A stretch of 64,000 nucleotides of DNA from Magicicada septendecula (GCA_034769895.1 CM068370.1:42892844-42956843), one strand, 5' to 3'. Positions 31,355 through 45,480 are shown, numbered from the stretch's first letter. Translations and numbers: made by a program. The notes: a model not told the origin generated them from the letters alone.

Positions 31355-32595
31355 GGGTTGAGGGTACTAGAAGTCGCCGCATACCTGCACCGGTTCTAAA
31401 AGTACTAAAAGGTTTTAGAGTGACCACTGTCAACATTTGTTACTGACATGTCTATTGTTATAAGCTTTGCTGGGAACTCCAACAGTTATAAAATGTATGT
31501 GGCTACTTCTAGCGGTTTAAGAGAAATTTTTAATGCATTCATTGGTTAGTGTTGTACCCATCCATAATGTGGTTTCAGATACACTTTCAGTGGTTAGTCG
31601 CTTGGATTTTAAAATATCAAATTTCAGTAATTTCAAAAGAGATCGACATAAATAGGAAAACTACGCGAAAATTGATAAACGAGTTCAAGGAGATCCTTAC
31701 TCTCTGGCTGATTGAGAACAGCTCAGAAATCGGCTGCCCAGGAGATATTATTGAAATTGACGAAAGTGCGTTCGGTAGAAGGAAGTATAACAGGGGCCAA
31801 ATAACCAAAACTCGGTGTGTACTTGGGGGAATTTGCAGGAGAACAGAAAAGTGCTTCCTAAAGGTGGTGGATAAACGCGATAAAAAACACACTAAATTGT
31901 GTAGTTTTAGATAATATAGAACCAGGAACCACTATAGTTACAGATATGTGACGCGGCTACAACTCGCTCGAACAATATGGGTATACACATTTGTCTGTGA
32001 ACCATTCGCTTAATTGCTGTCTATGTCCTCGCAACTCTGCCGTTACACCCAAACGATCGAGAGCCATTGGTACAAAATTAAAGGTGACATGCGGAGAAGA
32101 GTCGGCAGAATGTCTGTTAGTACATTTTATACGTACTGTGTCGAAGCTATTGAATTCGAAATTCGAAATTCCCGGCCAGTTCATAAATCGCGCCAAGGCC
32201 ACTGCCTTTGAACCTGCTTCGTCCAATTGAGTGAGAGTGCCGCGCCGCGCTGGGGCAAGATGTACAGCAGTGATGACTAAATCAAGGTTGCCGCTCGGGA
32301 ACGGTGACGAGATAAAGTAGGCCGGCTGTCCAGCTGCTTAACAATTCTCAGCTGGTATTCTCGAACCATGGTGGGTTAACTGAAACTGTGAGTGGTCCTC
32401 ATTCGCTCTTCTGCCCTTTGACAGTGCTTTTCGTGGTCTGGCGACTGGGCGTGTCTTCGCTGTGATTTACTATGCTTTACTAATCTCGTAGAGTGTCTCA
32501 GGTGAGGACAATTACTTTGTTCATATTATTTTAATAAAGGGTTATGTTTCTTAATGTAGAAGAAAAAAGGAAAGAAAACGAGAACGTATTTTAAC

Positions 32596-32632
<37 letters not shown>

Positions 32633-34705
32633 TGTCTCACATGTTTCTTCCCGTATTTGGGGGCCACGTGCCAATCTTGCACTGAACTATCTGCAGAAAA
32701 GTAAATGTAAAATTTAAAAGAACATTAAGTTTAGAGTTAGTGTATAAAGAAAATCGTTAAGGGGTAATGTACAAATAAATGTAAAAGTAATTAAAGTAAA
32801 TGTTTAGAATTTTTCTAATGCTAACGGAAATGCAAAGGTGAACTGTCGAGCTTCCCTATGGCTAGTGACTGAGTGGTAGTGCGATTAGAAGTGTGATAGT
32901 CGGGGTAGTTATATTATGTGACGGCCCATTACAAATAAAAACTCTTTCAGGGTTCCCGACTAGTCGGGAGAAACGCGGGACTTAGATGGTGTCAGGAAAA
33001 TCGGACACCATCTTCGGAGATGACAACTAGAGAGCTCCCTCCCCCACACGTACTCCTACCCTGAAAACTTAGAAGGACCGCCAACTAGAAAGAGGGTCAT
33101 CAAACACTTCTTCACTACCAGCACAACGTCTGTTTGGCAGCACCACAGGTTACCATTGAAATCCACATTATTCAGAAAAACAGGTGAAAAACTTCCATAT
33201 ATTCAAACCCAGCAATTACAACTACACTTCAACAGTTACAAAGTAAAAGGACATGCTGATAGACTAATAAAATTCAAGTTATTCATGTATGATATATCCT
33301 GTTTCTGTATACAGCTTAAGCATTTCCTTAGCGCAGTGATTCATATTGCTAAATACATATAAACTTAATTATCCTGTCTTAATGATGCAGAGAAATGTTA
33401 ATGTAATTTAAAATGTGATTAATATTGATGACAAGAAACATGTAAAAATTAACTTTGTACATAATTAAATGTCCAGCAAGTAACTGGACACGCAAATATT
33501 GTGAAGAATACTACTGACATAGATACATATGCAGTAATGGTATAGGGATTTTTGTATATTAGCCGGATTCATTAAAATACTGAATTCATGTAATCAGGAA
33601 ATTTAATTTTAGTTACAGTTATTATCAATTGTCTAAACGAAATGTATATTGCCAGTTTTTTCTTGATCACAACAAAACTGATAGAATTCTTTAAGTGAAA
33701 TTTTGTCAATAATAGTAACCAATGGCAGCCTTTTGTAATATTGTTTTCTTTAAACAAAATATATGGTTTGCTGTACGAACATGAGTTTGAGTGTTAATAA
33801 TTTTTATCCTATTTGAATGCTGTGATTTATCATTCTGATTAGTTCAGTTCGGAAGTCTCTTTCTTCCGTCATTGTGTTTAATTAATAGCTACCAATACAC
33901 TACTGCAGTTAGAATTTTGAAGTTAAATTGTTGAATTAGTTATTGTGTTTTTTGATAAATTATTTTGATGACTTAAAGATGTACGAGTAATTGTTCAGGA
34001 TTAACACTGGTAGCAGAATACAATATCAATTAGTCGAACAACATGTAAAACATGTCATATAAGAAAACACTGATAAAACGATAACCTGTTAATGATAGAT
34101 GGGAGTTTTATTCCGAGTCCTGTCAGTCTGGGTCCAGCACATTTTTGCTCACATCTAGGTCATACGCCTAGTCTTAAAATTATACGTACTTAATTGAATA
34201 TATTTGGAGAAATATATTTCCTTTCTGCTGAAGAATTGTTTGATGATTTTTTTTGAGACTATTCATTATTTTTACCCGCAATGTTTAAATTTCATATACA
34301 GTAATTAGTAGTTAATAAGTTTAGCTAAAAAGTAGTAAATTAGAAAAATCTAAAAATAGATAATATTAAAAAATAAAAATAGATTTAATACATAGATAGA
34401 TAATAAATAGATGTAAGAAAACGACAAGGCCTCAGTGGCCGCTTTTAGTAAGTCAAGCAATTGTTCTTGAAATACCATCAACATTTCTCTCTTATCATTA
34501 GCGGCTGTGAGCGTAATCTGCACGAAAACATATGTCTGCATAAAAATGTCTCTCAGGCCACTGGAGGTAGCCATATTTTATAACCCTTGGAGAAATCACA
34601 AACCTATATAACAATAGACGTATCAGTAAACAGTATAATAAAATAACCTTTTCCTGGTTTTACAACCAGCGCAGGTATGCGGCGACTTCTAGTACCCAAA
34701 ACCCC
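31355..34705 (+). mobile_element. Merlin-like DNA transposon with long inverted termini
   Basis: The core inverted repeat GGGTACTAGAAGTCGCCGCA + TACCTGC is exact at both ends (31362-31388; 34671-34697 inverted). It extends outward to GGG and inward with decreasing similarity for about 190 bp (to about 31545 and 34510). Flanking AAAAATT at 31348-31354 and 34706-34712 is a 7-bp, A-rich candidate duplication. Merlin elements usually make 8-9 bp. An ISXO2-type transposase lies near the left end. Both termini contain TTATAAAAT and the reading MATSSGLR(E/D)IF pointing inwards, so the start of the gene is duplicated in the right terminus. At 3.35 kb it is longer than usual Merlins. The centre (32300-34300) is AT-rich, with a GT microsatellite at 32598-32630 and no recognised ORF, so it may include later insertions. 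Confidence 0.8.
31497..32230 (+). pseudogene. Merlin / ISXO2-like DDE transposase, frameshifted
   Basis: Broken frames read MATSSGLREIF (from about 31500), then TRKLINEFKEILTLWL, GCPGDIIEIDESAFGRRKYN, RGQITKTRCVLGGICRRTEK and CFLKVVDKRDKKH. Later come LDNIEPGTTIVTDM with RGYNSLEQYGYTHLSVNHS, and HTQTIESHWYKIKGDMRRR. IDES, the TD before RGY, and TIESHW supply the expected D, D and E positions of the ISXO2/IS1595 fold used by the Merlin superfamily. A TGA replaces the Trp expected before RGY (about 31950), and frames shift near 31905 and 32010. Catalysis cannot come from this copy. Confidence 0.85.
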
Positions 34706-34712
34706 AAAAATT

Positions 34713-35038
34713 AGAAATCACAAAATCACACATAATGCACAGAACAAAATAATAACTTCCGAATATTATACACAAGAGAAATTTTTTAACTGCGTTTATA
34801 AATTATAGACGCGTTTAATTTTGGGGGGCAGAGAGTTTCAATAAATTTTACATTATCACTTATAAATAATAATAGTACATCATAACGTTTGGGTATAGTC
34901 CTCACTGCAGCTAAGTGTTTCTCAAACAGCTCATTGAGCAGCGTGCAACCAACTGTCACATGCCCTAATTTATTATGACTCTGCAAAAATTTATTTTTCT
35001 CAGTCCTTATATTCAATTTGAGCGATAATATTGAAAAA
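34713..35038. other. Unassigned stretch, no gene seen
   Basis: No supported feature. A GGGGGG run lies at 34822. Confidence 0.4.
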
Positions 35039-36682
<1,644 letters not shown>

Positions 36683-37474
36683 GCGGTATTCTATATATAT
36701 CTGATTCTCCAGTCACTTTCGATATTTCGATAATACGATTGTTTGGTTTCGATTTTAGTAAATATCGCACATAATTTTGTGTTGTTAAAAGAAGTATACA
36801 AATTTTAATTTTTGATGTCGGGAAATAGTTGGTTGACGATTGTTGTTGGTCTTAGTCGTTTTGTAATGGGAAAAAGTATTGTAGCAGTAGTATAAGAGAG
36901 TTGCATACCTATGACGCCAAAAGTTGTTGTTGTTAGGTCAACCTGAAAACTGAAACAAAACGTGAAAAACGATACTAGTGTACTTTTTTGGGGGGAAAGT
37001 ACGGGAAAACCCAACTCGAAAGTAAGTGGGGTGGCCCAAGGGCCACCTCTTGCTTATTAATATACATGTCTCTTTTTTGTGACAGAACTCGGTTTGCATT
37101 AGAAATCGTGTTTTCAGTATTATTCCTTTTTACTTTAATAGTCGTCCTTTGAATAGATCATTGCATCACTTGCGTACTATACATGTCACTTTTTGTGGCA
37201 GAACTCGTTTTTTCGGTAATATTCGATTCCCAACAAGTACTCGTTTTGTGGCTCACAAAAAGAAACGTCCATTATGTACAATATGTAGAGCGTATGTTGT
37301 CATTCCTTAATACAATGTTTTTTGTTTTTCATTAACCACAAATATTTGCATTTTGCAGTTTACATTTGCTGTTGTAGTTTTGTTAATTTGCCAACTCACA
37401 AGCATTAGGTTCTGTATTTTAAGTATTACTGTGTTATGAGCATTGTATAGACACATGAAACGTTATGTTTTCAT
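36683..37474. other. Unassigned; weak direct duplication 37065-37130 / 37183-37240
   Basis: TACATGTCTCTTTTTTGTGACAG near 37063 and TACATGTCACTTTTTGTGGCAG near 37181 start two imperfect direct copies, with AGAACTCG and AATATTCG-type ends about 120 bp apart. No gene. Confidence 0.45.
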
Positions 37475-37632
37475 TCAACAGTAAACTAACCAAAAACCAT
37501 TGTCACCTAATCTCGCAAATGAAAACAACACGTATTTTTACTTTTCATTAAGAAATAGGACAATTTAAATTAGTACATTTCTTCTTTATCACATCGAAAT
37601 TAATCGATACAATCGCATATTAAAAAAAATTG
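37475..37632 (+). repeat. Dispersed repeat G, copy 2
   Basis: Reverse complement of 7535-7690. No coding capacity. The class is unknown. Confidence 0.6.
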
Positions 37633-37689
37633 AAAATGTACTGCAGGGTCGGATAAAGGGACAGTTCGAAAAATGCTTAATTAATAAAA

Positions 37690-38172
37690 CAATAATATAT
37701 GACAAGCAACGACGTGGTGATTAAGTTGCAACCTGATGTGCTGGACCATCAGGAGAACCCTTAAGTCAGCAAGTAAAGAAACTCGCCTAAAATTCTACAA
37801 GGTGATGGCCCTTCCCACATGTCTTTATGGGTCTTAGAGTTGGACCCAAACCAGTCGCATCCTAGTGGGAGAAAATGAGACTTCTCAGGCACGTGTCAAG
37901 GTATACTCTCCATGATCATAGAAGAAACACAGACATACGGCAGGAACTGAATATTGTGAGTATACTCGACAGGACTGGCCAGCATTGGCTGAATTGGTAG
38001 CAACATCTTTCCCGATGACTACCGCAATTCCACACAACTATGGAACTATAAGCTAAGCGGACGGAGGGATGTGGGACGTCCGAGGAGGCGCTGGAGCGAC
38101 CAGCTCTAATCTTTGCCTGTTTGATACCTGGAACAAACCATCCTTGGTTTAATCCTTGAAGATGATGGTGAT
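37690..38172 (+). pseudogene. LINE-F non-LTR retrotransposon, 3' end, copy 1
   Basis: Matches the copy at 44230-44722: CAGCAAGTAAAGAAACTCGC, AAAATTCTACAAGGTGATGG (giving KLKFYKVM), then the RRNTDIRQELNIVSILDR region and CGTCCGAGGAGGCGCTGGAG (RRPRRRWS). Frames are broken by several indels. It ends TCCTTGAAGATGATGGTGAT GATGATATGATG, a GAT-type tail. Reverse transcriptase core absent. Confidence 0.8.
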
Positions 38173-39665
38173 GATGATATGATGTACTAGCATTTGTTGT
38201 ATTCTAACTTGGTTAACAGAGTTAAGAGATGCTGAGAGGTAGATATTAACGGTGTGAGATATGTCAGATCGTTCGTCGACTGGACGACTGGCAATGACTT
38301 CACTGACGTATTAACACTGACTTCAATGACGCATAACTGCATGTGTTCAAAGGAGAAAACACATTCAAATGAGATGAAGCAACTGACAAAGCGCTATGAA
38401 GCAAGTTTTACCATAAGTAGTATTTTTCCAATTCCTTGAGAGGCGGTACGTGGGCCGACAACTTGGCAGGTCTCTAATTTCTTTCCTTCGATGTTGGTTG
38501 GCGTCGTGTTTGAAGTTTCTATTGCACTTCGACAGCATTGTATATAAACAACATTGCAAACGTCTACATTTAAAGAGCTAGAGGCAGATTCGTGAGGAAG
38601 ATATAGAGTTATAGATATAAATGTGGATAGTGGTTGATTTATAAAATTATAGGTTCCGTAACGCGTAAATTCAAAAGTTGTACAGAGACCAATATACTTA
38701 TATTTTATATTAGCCTATAAGTTTACATCAGGTTATTACACAGGATGTCTACATTTTTAAAGCCTTATAAAATATGTAACATACGTATAATCTTGAATGT
38801 AAAAACAGAATAAGTTTACTGATATTTCTGAAGAGCTTCATCGTCAGGTTAGCCGCACGACAATCGAAAACACGTCACTCATGATGGCGTTATCCCGGAG
38901 TCTCAACCAAACTCTAAGTGATGGTTTCGGTGGTTCGGACATTTTAAAAAAGTTTCCATAGTTTCATCGTTGTGTCGTCATAACGTTTATTTCTTGACCT
39001 TTCCTTACTCTTTGTATCCAATGCTGTGTGATGGCAAGAAATAAGCCCTCTCACATTTACTTGAAGATATTGCTATTGATTCAGTACCATATTTCAAGGC
39101 TTAAGACCTTAAGGCTGTCCGGAAAAATTCTGGAATGGACATATTCTCGATAGTTGCTAATCAGTTGCCTTTCATGTAGTTTTAATTTTGAAGCAGGTTC
39201 TTTAATTTAATTTTCTTCATAGGTTATTGGGAAATTTTTTGAACGATAGTAGTTAAGATAAAGATTAGTGCTGGTGTTCGATTTTGACAAATGTTTAGTT
39301 AATGTTAGGGCTGATGAGGGACACAATTTAAAAAGTGGTAGTAAATTTTTTAATAATTAGGTTTTTCTTTTCATATATTTTTTTGGTAATTTATTTTTGG
39401 ATCCAAGAAGTTCCGGCGCGTCCCGCCTGAATTCAAGCCCTGGATATACATATAGATTTAATGACAACATTAGTTAGTTTGTTTTCTCTGAATGCAACTA
39501 GCTAATAGGTTTTAATAATAAATGAAATACAATGAAAAACGCACACCGAGAGCAAACGATAAATTAATTCAGGGAAGCTCTGATATATAATTTATTTTCT
39601 CAACACAAGCAGTGGACATTTCATTATCTGGTATATATAGTACAAATTATGATACCTGCTTTAAT
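38173..39665. other. Unassigned; candidate hammerhead-like motif (minus) near 38830-38847
   Basis: The minus strand reads CTGACGA (38847-38841), T, GAAG-ct-CTTC, A, GAAAT. The rest of the stretch is AT-rich without a gene or a repeat I can match. Confidence 0.4.
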
Positions 39666-39669
39666 TTTA

Positions 39670-40060
39670 TTTTATTTGGTTTTTTTTTTCGTATCTGCCA
39701 TCTAAGGACCACATGCCAATTTCAATACTTTACTCTTTGTTCTTTCCGTTTTTTCCAATATTCCTTTATCTTCTCACTGTGTCTCTTCTTCCTGTCTTCA
39801 GTCCACTTTGAACCTGCTTTTTTCTCTCTCCTACCCTGGACTCCCTCCATTTTTAATACTTTTGCCTGAAATACTTCTCCTTCACTTGCTTCTTCTGCAG
39901 TATATTATTTTTATCTAAATCCTTTTTGACTTCTTTAATCCAACTTGATGTTGACTTCTTCCCCCTTAGATATTTGAAGATTTGCTTTGTCAACCTATTG
40001 TCGTCCATTCTATATAAATGTCCAAAAAATAATAGTCTTCTTTTTCTGGTCGCCTTTATT
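39670..40060 (-). pseudogene. LINE-B non-LTR retrotransposon, 3' end
   Basis: Reverse complement of the 7905-8290 and 25330-25734 remnants. The poly(T) start followed by GCCATCTAAGGACCACATGC corresponds to the tail and terminal sequence of LINE-B. Inside, GTCCATTTTGAAC-type and GGACATTTATATAGAATGGA blocks correspond to RRLLFFGHLYRMDD. Frames broken. Confidence 0.75.
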
Positions 40061-40555
40061 TTTGTTGTTTTCGTTTGTCTTTAAACAAGGTCCATATTTT
40101 TATCAAATTAGTGGAGGAAACAAATTTTGTAATGAAAATGGATTGACGCTTACCGGTTTTATAAGCTTAAAACTTACTTCTATCGGCAATACTGTTATCA
40201 CTCGACTTAATACACACGTACACAAATATTGAAAGCGAAAATTAGTGGAAAAATGTCCCGAGACTGAAAACGTTTGGAAAACGCTCTGGAGTAAACCTTG
40301 ATAATATAGTAATTTTACAACTCTGAATTGAATTTATTTTCGTTTCGTGAAACAATATAACGCATGTTTGTTTTTAAATTCATATAAGAGGTGAATTGTA
40401 AAAATTAACATTTATGCTAATAATAATTACATTTAATACTAATTACATTACTAAGTACTTAATTACATTAATACTTCTATATATTTATCATTTCGTTATA
40501 GGTAACTTGAGTAGTTTCTTGCGGTATTATTGTATTATGTTATATATTATCAAAT
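40061..40555. other. AT-rich stretch, no gene seen
   Basis: No supported feature. Confidence 0.4.
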
Positions 40556-40559
40556 TATA

Positions 40560-40960
40560 ATTATGAAGTTAAGTAAAAACATACAACGAAGCCAAAAAAT
40601 GAATATTTTGGAAGATCTAAATATTTATAAACACAATAACAATAACTTTCAAATTAACGAACAAGTTCAATGGAGAACAAAACAAATTGATCTATTTGAA
40701 ATTATAAATTTATTAAAAGAAATAAAATATAAACACAAAATTTTCCAACAAACAGTTGATTAAGTAAATAAAGATTGAAACAATCGAAAATTTAAATCGA
40801 ATTAAGTCGATAACTCATTATTTTATATTAAAATCAAAACAAATTTGATTATTCGCTAGTTTTTTATTGAAACTTAATCAATTTGATTATTAGTTAATTC
40901 ACCTAGAAGCCTCTGAATATACTGATACAGCCAGCGAAACGTGCTTCATTTCAATTAAAA
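40560..40960 (+). pseudogene. Probable PLE family F, C-terminal remnant
   Basis: An open frame to a stop at 40761-40763 reads MNILEDLNIYKHNNNNFQIN, EQVQWRTKQIDLFEIIN. It compares with MNIWENLQIYKHKTQNKLIP, EQIQINTKHDTIFKAL of the PLE at 41821-42201: the same IYKH..N....EQ....K.D.IF frame. The 3' region has CTGATACAGCCAGCGAAACG (40922), a degenerate version of the hammerhead-like motif. Upstream GIY-YIG residues are lost. Confidence 0.5.
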
Positions 40961-41749
40961 CGAAAAAATAAGATACAACTACTTACAGAAGCAATTATAA
41001 CTTGATGATATATAATATTATACTATCTATTTATTAATAAATTAATCCAATTTTACCTACTTCTTTTAATTTGCAGTTTCTTTACCCGTTTAAACGTTAC
41101 CTCGTTGTTTTCGTATATGACACTAAGCAGTATCTAGTGGGGAAAATGTGAACTACAATCTGCTAAGCTGTGTTTGAAGCTTGACGACGAGACAACTAGA
41201 TGGCGCTGTCAACGCCGGCTTTTACTTACATGCGCCGTTCAATATTTTTTTAAAACAGTACTTCCTATTCTTTTTAGTAAAGTCAAACGATGGCAAGTAA
41301 GCTTATTATAAGATTCTTCGGCCTTGTTTACATATAAATTCAATGTACAGAAGCCTTTTTCCATTGCACCGGACTTATTAACGTCTACGTTAACTTGTAA
41401 CATTCCACACACTATTTTTATTTTATACAGTACATGATGAATTTAAATGGTCGGCAGTTATACTAACGTTTCAATACAGACAGATTACTGTGCTTGCAAA
41501 TGTGATAGTTTGGCTTGTTGTAAAGAACCCTAGCCGGACACCAAATGCTTTTGTTATTGATCACTTTAATCAATTTGACATAAGTATATTGAATATTAGT
41601 TACGTTGCATTTGGTTGAAATTTAAATTGATCGATTTTGTTTAATTATTACATTAAATTTATTACAGTAAGGTAACTGTTGAAGTCGATCCTAAAGTATA
41701 CTTATATTATATACTTATGTATTTTATTAAGTATTTTTATTAAGTATAA
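40961..41749. other. AT-rich stretch, no gene seen
   Basis: No supported gene. A slightly GC-richer part (41180-41235, GATGGCGCTGTCAACGCCGG) has no recognised identity. Confidence 0.4.
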
Positions 41750-42615
41750 ATTCAAACACTATCTGCAACAGTCTATTTCTTTATGTATATAATATATTTA
41801 ATATTTATAGTGACTTTACCTCAAGATGTTTTCTCCTTATTTGGAACATGTTTCGGGACGCTTTGTGTTCCCATCTTCAGCCTTTCTAATTTTGAGTCTT
41901 GTGAAGTACTTGTGTGTTGGTTGGTTGGCCTTTGGCACTTTAAATTGGTATTATTGTGTGTGATTGTGGTGTATATATTAGTATTTTGTGTATTTTCGAT
42001 GTTGAGTGCTTTGAAAATTGTGTCATGTTTTGTATTGATTTGTATTTGTTCAGGTATTAGTTTGTTTTGTGTTTTATGTTTGTATATTTGTAAATTTTCC
42101 CAAATGTTCATTATGGTGCCTTTGTGTGGTATGTGTTTTATTAGTGTCATGTTGGTTATGTCTGGAAATTCATGTTCAGCTTTTATTGCATGTGTGGCCA
42201 AATGAGATTTACATATTTCTGTTTTTTTTGTATGCTTTTAAGTGTTCAAAATAACGTTGTTTCAGTTTTTTTTGTCCTATGTACATACAAATGTACACAC
42301 AAATATACAAACATAAAACACAAAACAAACTAATACCCGAACAAATACAAATCAATACAAAACATAATAACACTATGACACTTATACAAAACATAAGCAC
42401 TCAACAGCGAAAATACACAAAATACTAATACATACACCACAACCACACACAGTAATACCAATTTAAGGTACCAAAGGCCAATAGAAAACCACCATAACAA
42501 CCAACCAACACACAAATACTTCACAAGACTCAAAATTAGAAAGGCTGAAGATGAAAACACAAATCGTCCCGAACTTGTTCCAAACAAGGAGAAAACATTT
42601 TGAGGTAAAGTCTTT
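41750..42615. repeat. Large inverted dyad of PLE family A 3' ends
   Basis: The left half (minus-sense PLE) and right half (plus-sense PLE) share about 290 bp in inverted orientation, from CCTCAAGATGTTTTCTCCTT (41820) and its complement at 42590-42606 inward to TGTTTGTATATTTG. The spacer (about 42090-42290) is longer PLE sequence attached to the left half. Hammerhead-like cores: minus CTGAAGA (41874-41880), T, GGGA/TCCC stem, GAAAC (41850-41854); plus CTGAAGA (42545-42551), with GAAC instead of GAAA. Confidence 0.85.
41821..42201 (-). pseudogene. PLE family A, C-terminal part of GIY-YIG endonuclease region
   Basis: An intact 126-codon frame reads MATHAIKAEHEFPDITNMTL, IKHIPHKGTIMNIWENLQIY and KHKTQNKLIPEQIQINTKHD, then a Thr/Asn-rich tail to a stop near 41821. 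The A.H.....H.F.......L......G..M..WE.LQIYK....N.LI.EQ pattern is that of the end of the Penelope-type GIY-YIG domain, which nicks target DNA for priming. The GIY and YIG motifs and the reverse transcriptase lie upstream and are not present. This is the best preserved PLE coding piece in the window. The 3' untranslated part begins about where the hammerhead-like core sits. Confidence 0.7.
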
Positions 42616-44229
42616 AGAAATAGTAAATATATTAAGTATAAAGTATACTTATATTAGCATTTAATCGTGTTTATATTTATTTTTACATTGTAAGTTAATG
42701 ACTATATACAAGAAGATTTATTTATTGATAATTCTTTCTATATACTCTTTTATAACCATGTTATATTAATAAATGTCGCACGCACGTGCGCGCGCGCGCA
42801 CACACACACACGCACACACACACAGACGGCACATGCGCGCGGACGAAAAGGACGTTCATAATTTCTTTTGAAATGGTGTTTGTAAACAGACGCCAGCAAT
42901 AAGTTAGTTTTACCATAAGTGGTAAATAATGGACTTTTCTTTCTTTAAAATTAAATAAATAACGAAACTGATTAATAATAAAATTACATTTTGATAATGT
43001 AAGTTTTTAATTAGTGCAAACTGTATAACTGTAAAATCTAGAATGTATGTAAAAAAATAAAACATTGAATTATCAGGTTTTCAAAAGTAAAGTACGAAAG
43101 TTACTACAATTTATTCAAATTTAAACGTTTCCATCTAAAGAAATTAGTTGCAAAACAATCTAAAACCGCAAAAAAAATACATTTGAACTTTCATAATTTT
43201 GACAGGTTTTCTTATGAATTTCACTCTCTTTCTTTTCGTCTTAATCTTAAGACAGTAGATTGTACTTATTAAAATATTAGTTGTAAGACGTTCTTTATTT
43301 TTAATCTAGTGCATTTCTGCTTTATTGTTTACAAATATTAACTAAATGTTATTGACATTTTCGGAAAACATTGTTGTTATTCATATTCTGATTATAAGCT
43401 ATAACCTTTTAGATTATGTTACAAAAGGGTTTAAAAACAGTAGCGTATTTGAGGAAAGACTATTTTAACTGGATAATGTGGAAAAGGTGTATGTTGCAGA
43501 ACATTTAATAGAACAGACAATTTTTAACGGGCCTTAAAAATAAATTTTGTCCTGTCTGTATTAGTTATATACCGTGCATTGATAAGGTTTGCAGGTTACA
43601 TTAAACGTAAATATATATCAATTCAATAAACCAAATTTCCAAATAGTTTTTTGTGAAATAAATTTTTATAGAGGATGTGCATATTTTCAATTATGTGTGT
43701 GTGTGTATATAATTTAAGTAGTTGGTATACAAGGACAACTAAATTTATATTTCGTGGGGTTTGTGGTAAATTAACCAAATCTGCTCAAATGAATTTACGG
43801 AAAACTGAAATCATAGGTTTCCAAATGGAATGATAAATTATAAAACTGGTTTTCAAGGCTAATTTTTGTTATTAATACAGTTTTTTGTTGATTAAATTAT
43901 CTGTTAAAAATAAAAGAGAAATGTATAAAATATGTCGATTTTGTAACATCTTGAAACATCATTAAAACTTGGACTTTGGTACTTTTACCACTGACATCTC
44001 GATTTGCTTTTAGGACAATTCTCTCTTAAAACAGCATTTCAGCCATCAGAGCATATGTAAGTATAGAGTCAGTAACAAGAATACAAAATTCACGTGTCTA
44101 GTGTCACGTGTCTCATTTACACGTTTTCGTACACGTAGCGTGTCCAAACATTTTCTGCCTTGGGACAAGGACGAGAAAGCGGATTGGATTTTGACTGATA
44201 ATGCACAACAGGCAGTTAGTTTCAGATGC
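42616..44229. other. AT-rich stretch; GC/CA microsatellite at 42780-42826
   Basis: No gene seen. An alternating CACGTGCGCGCGCGCGCACA tract continues as CA repeats. Confidence 0.45.
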
Positions 44230-44725
44230 TTATTTTGAATAAATTGTGAATAAGTTGCATAAGTTCAACCTTATGTGCGGGACCATTAGGCGCACCCTTA
44301 TGTCAGCAAGTAAAGGAACACGTCTAAAATTCTACAAGGTGATGGATCTTCCCACACTTCGTTATGGGTGTGAGAATTGGATTTTAACGAAAGTCCAGCC
44401 CAGTCGCATCCAAACGGCTGAAATATGATTTCTCAGGCACGTGGGAGGTTTCCATGATCATAGAAGAAACACAGATATACGGCAGGAACTGAATATTATG
44501 AGTATACTAGACAGGATCGCCCAGTATCGGCTGAATTGGTGGGAACATCTTTGCTGAATGGATGACTGCCTGCCGCCTCCCCAAACAACTCTGGAACTAA
44601 AAGACGAGGGGACGGAGAGGTGTGGGACGTCCGAGGAAGCGCTGGAGTGACCAGCGCTAATCTTTGCCTATTTGAAACCGGAACAAATCATCCTTGGTTT
44701 AATCCGTGAAGATGATGATGATGCT
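44230..44725 (+). pseudogene. LINE-F non-LTR retrotransposon, 3' end, copy 2
   Basis: An open frame (44246-44428) reads LHKFNLMCGTIRRTLMSASK, KGTRLKFYKVMDLPTLRYGC and ENWILTKVQPSRIQTAEI. Shifted frames continue as RHVGGFHDHRRNTDIRQELN. The LKFYKV...P.L.YG.E.W signature is the standard post-YADD block of LINE ORF2. The 3' end is TCCGTGAAGATGATGATGAT GC, with a GAT tail. Compared with copy 1 it is better preserved, but it is still interrupted after 44428. Confidence 0.85.
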
Positions 44726-44994
44726 TATTTAGAAAAACTGAAACTGGACATGTATTGTTATTATTACTTTGAATTCAACACTTTGTGTTAAATGAAGAAG
44801 GTTTAGTATAATGTGTTAAAGCGATTAGTATTAGTATCAATTTGTGTTCTTGTAAAGAAATCAATTATAAAATTCTTACTATAAATAAATTTGTTTAAAA
44901 TACTGAAAAACTATTAAACAATTAAAAATATGTATGTACTGAAAGTTTCGTTTTAATTGCTTTACCAATGTTATAATCAATCATCTTTTGTCGT
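44726..44994. other. AT-rich stretch, no gene seen
   Basis: No supported feature. Confidence 0.4.
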
Positions 44995-45480
44995 GTATTC
45001 ATTGTTTATAACCCAAAGGTACCATAGATATGATTTATAATAAAGTTTTAATTACTCACATTCGATCGATTTTGGTCATAGACCATCGTCAGGGCACATG
45101 CACTGTGCACTCACGGTAATTATATTGTAAAACAATTACTATTTACAAAAAAAGAAAACGTAAACACTGATTATCGTGAAAAGTACGTTTGTGTGCAGAG
45201 TTTCTCGAGAACTGATTTTGTAGTGGAGTGTTGTGTTTATATTCAGGTCTATACATTGCATCAGCTGATTACTGTATACAGTGTACATGTCCTGACGGTA
45301 ATCTATGTCCGAAATCGATCAAATGTGATTAATTAAATCTTTATTATAAATCATATGTATGATACCTTTAGGTTTTTAACAATGAATTCACCACAATAGA
45401 AAATTGAGATTATAGGTAACATTAGTAAGCAATAAATGTGTGTATATTATAAATACATCACATTATCATTAATATTAAAA
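44995..45480. repeat. Inverted dyad of PLE-type family D
   Basis: 45003-45092 is the reverse complement of 45292-45390 (both contain ACCTAAAGGTATCATA-like and ATGATTTATAATAAAG sequence). The intervening part matches 13240-13420 in reverse complement. After 45290 the sequence runs parallel to 13421-13615. Motifs: minus CTGACGA (45086-45092), T, GGTC-tat-GACC with AAAA in place of GAAA; plus CTGACGG (45292) with GAAAT. Confidence 0.7.
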
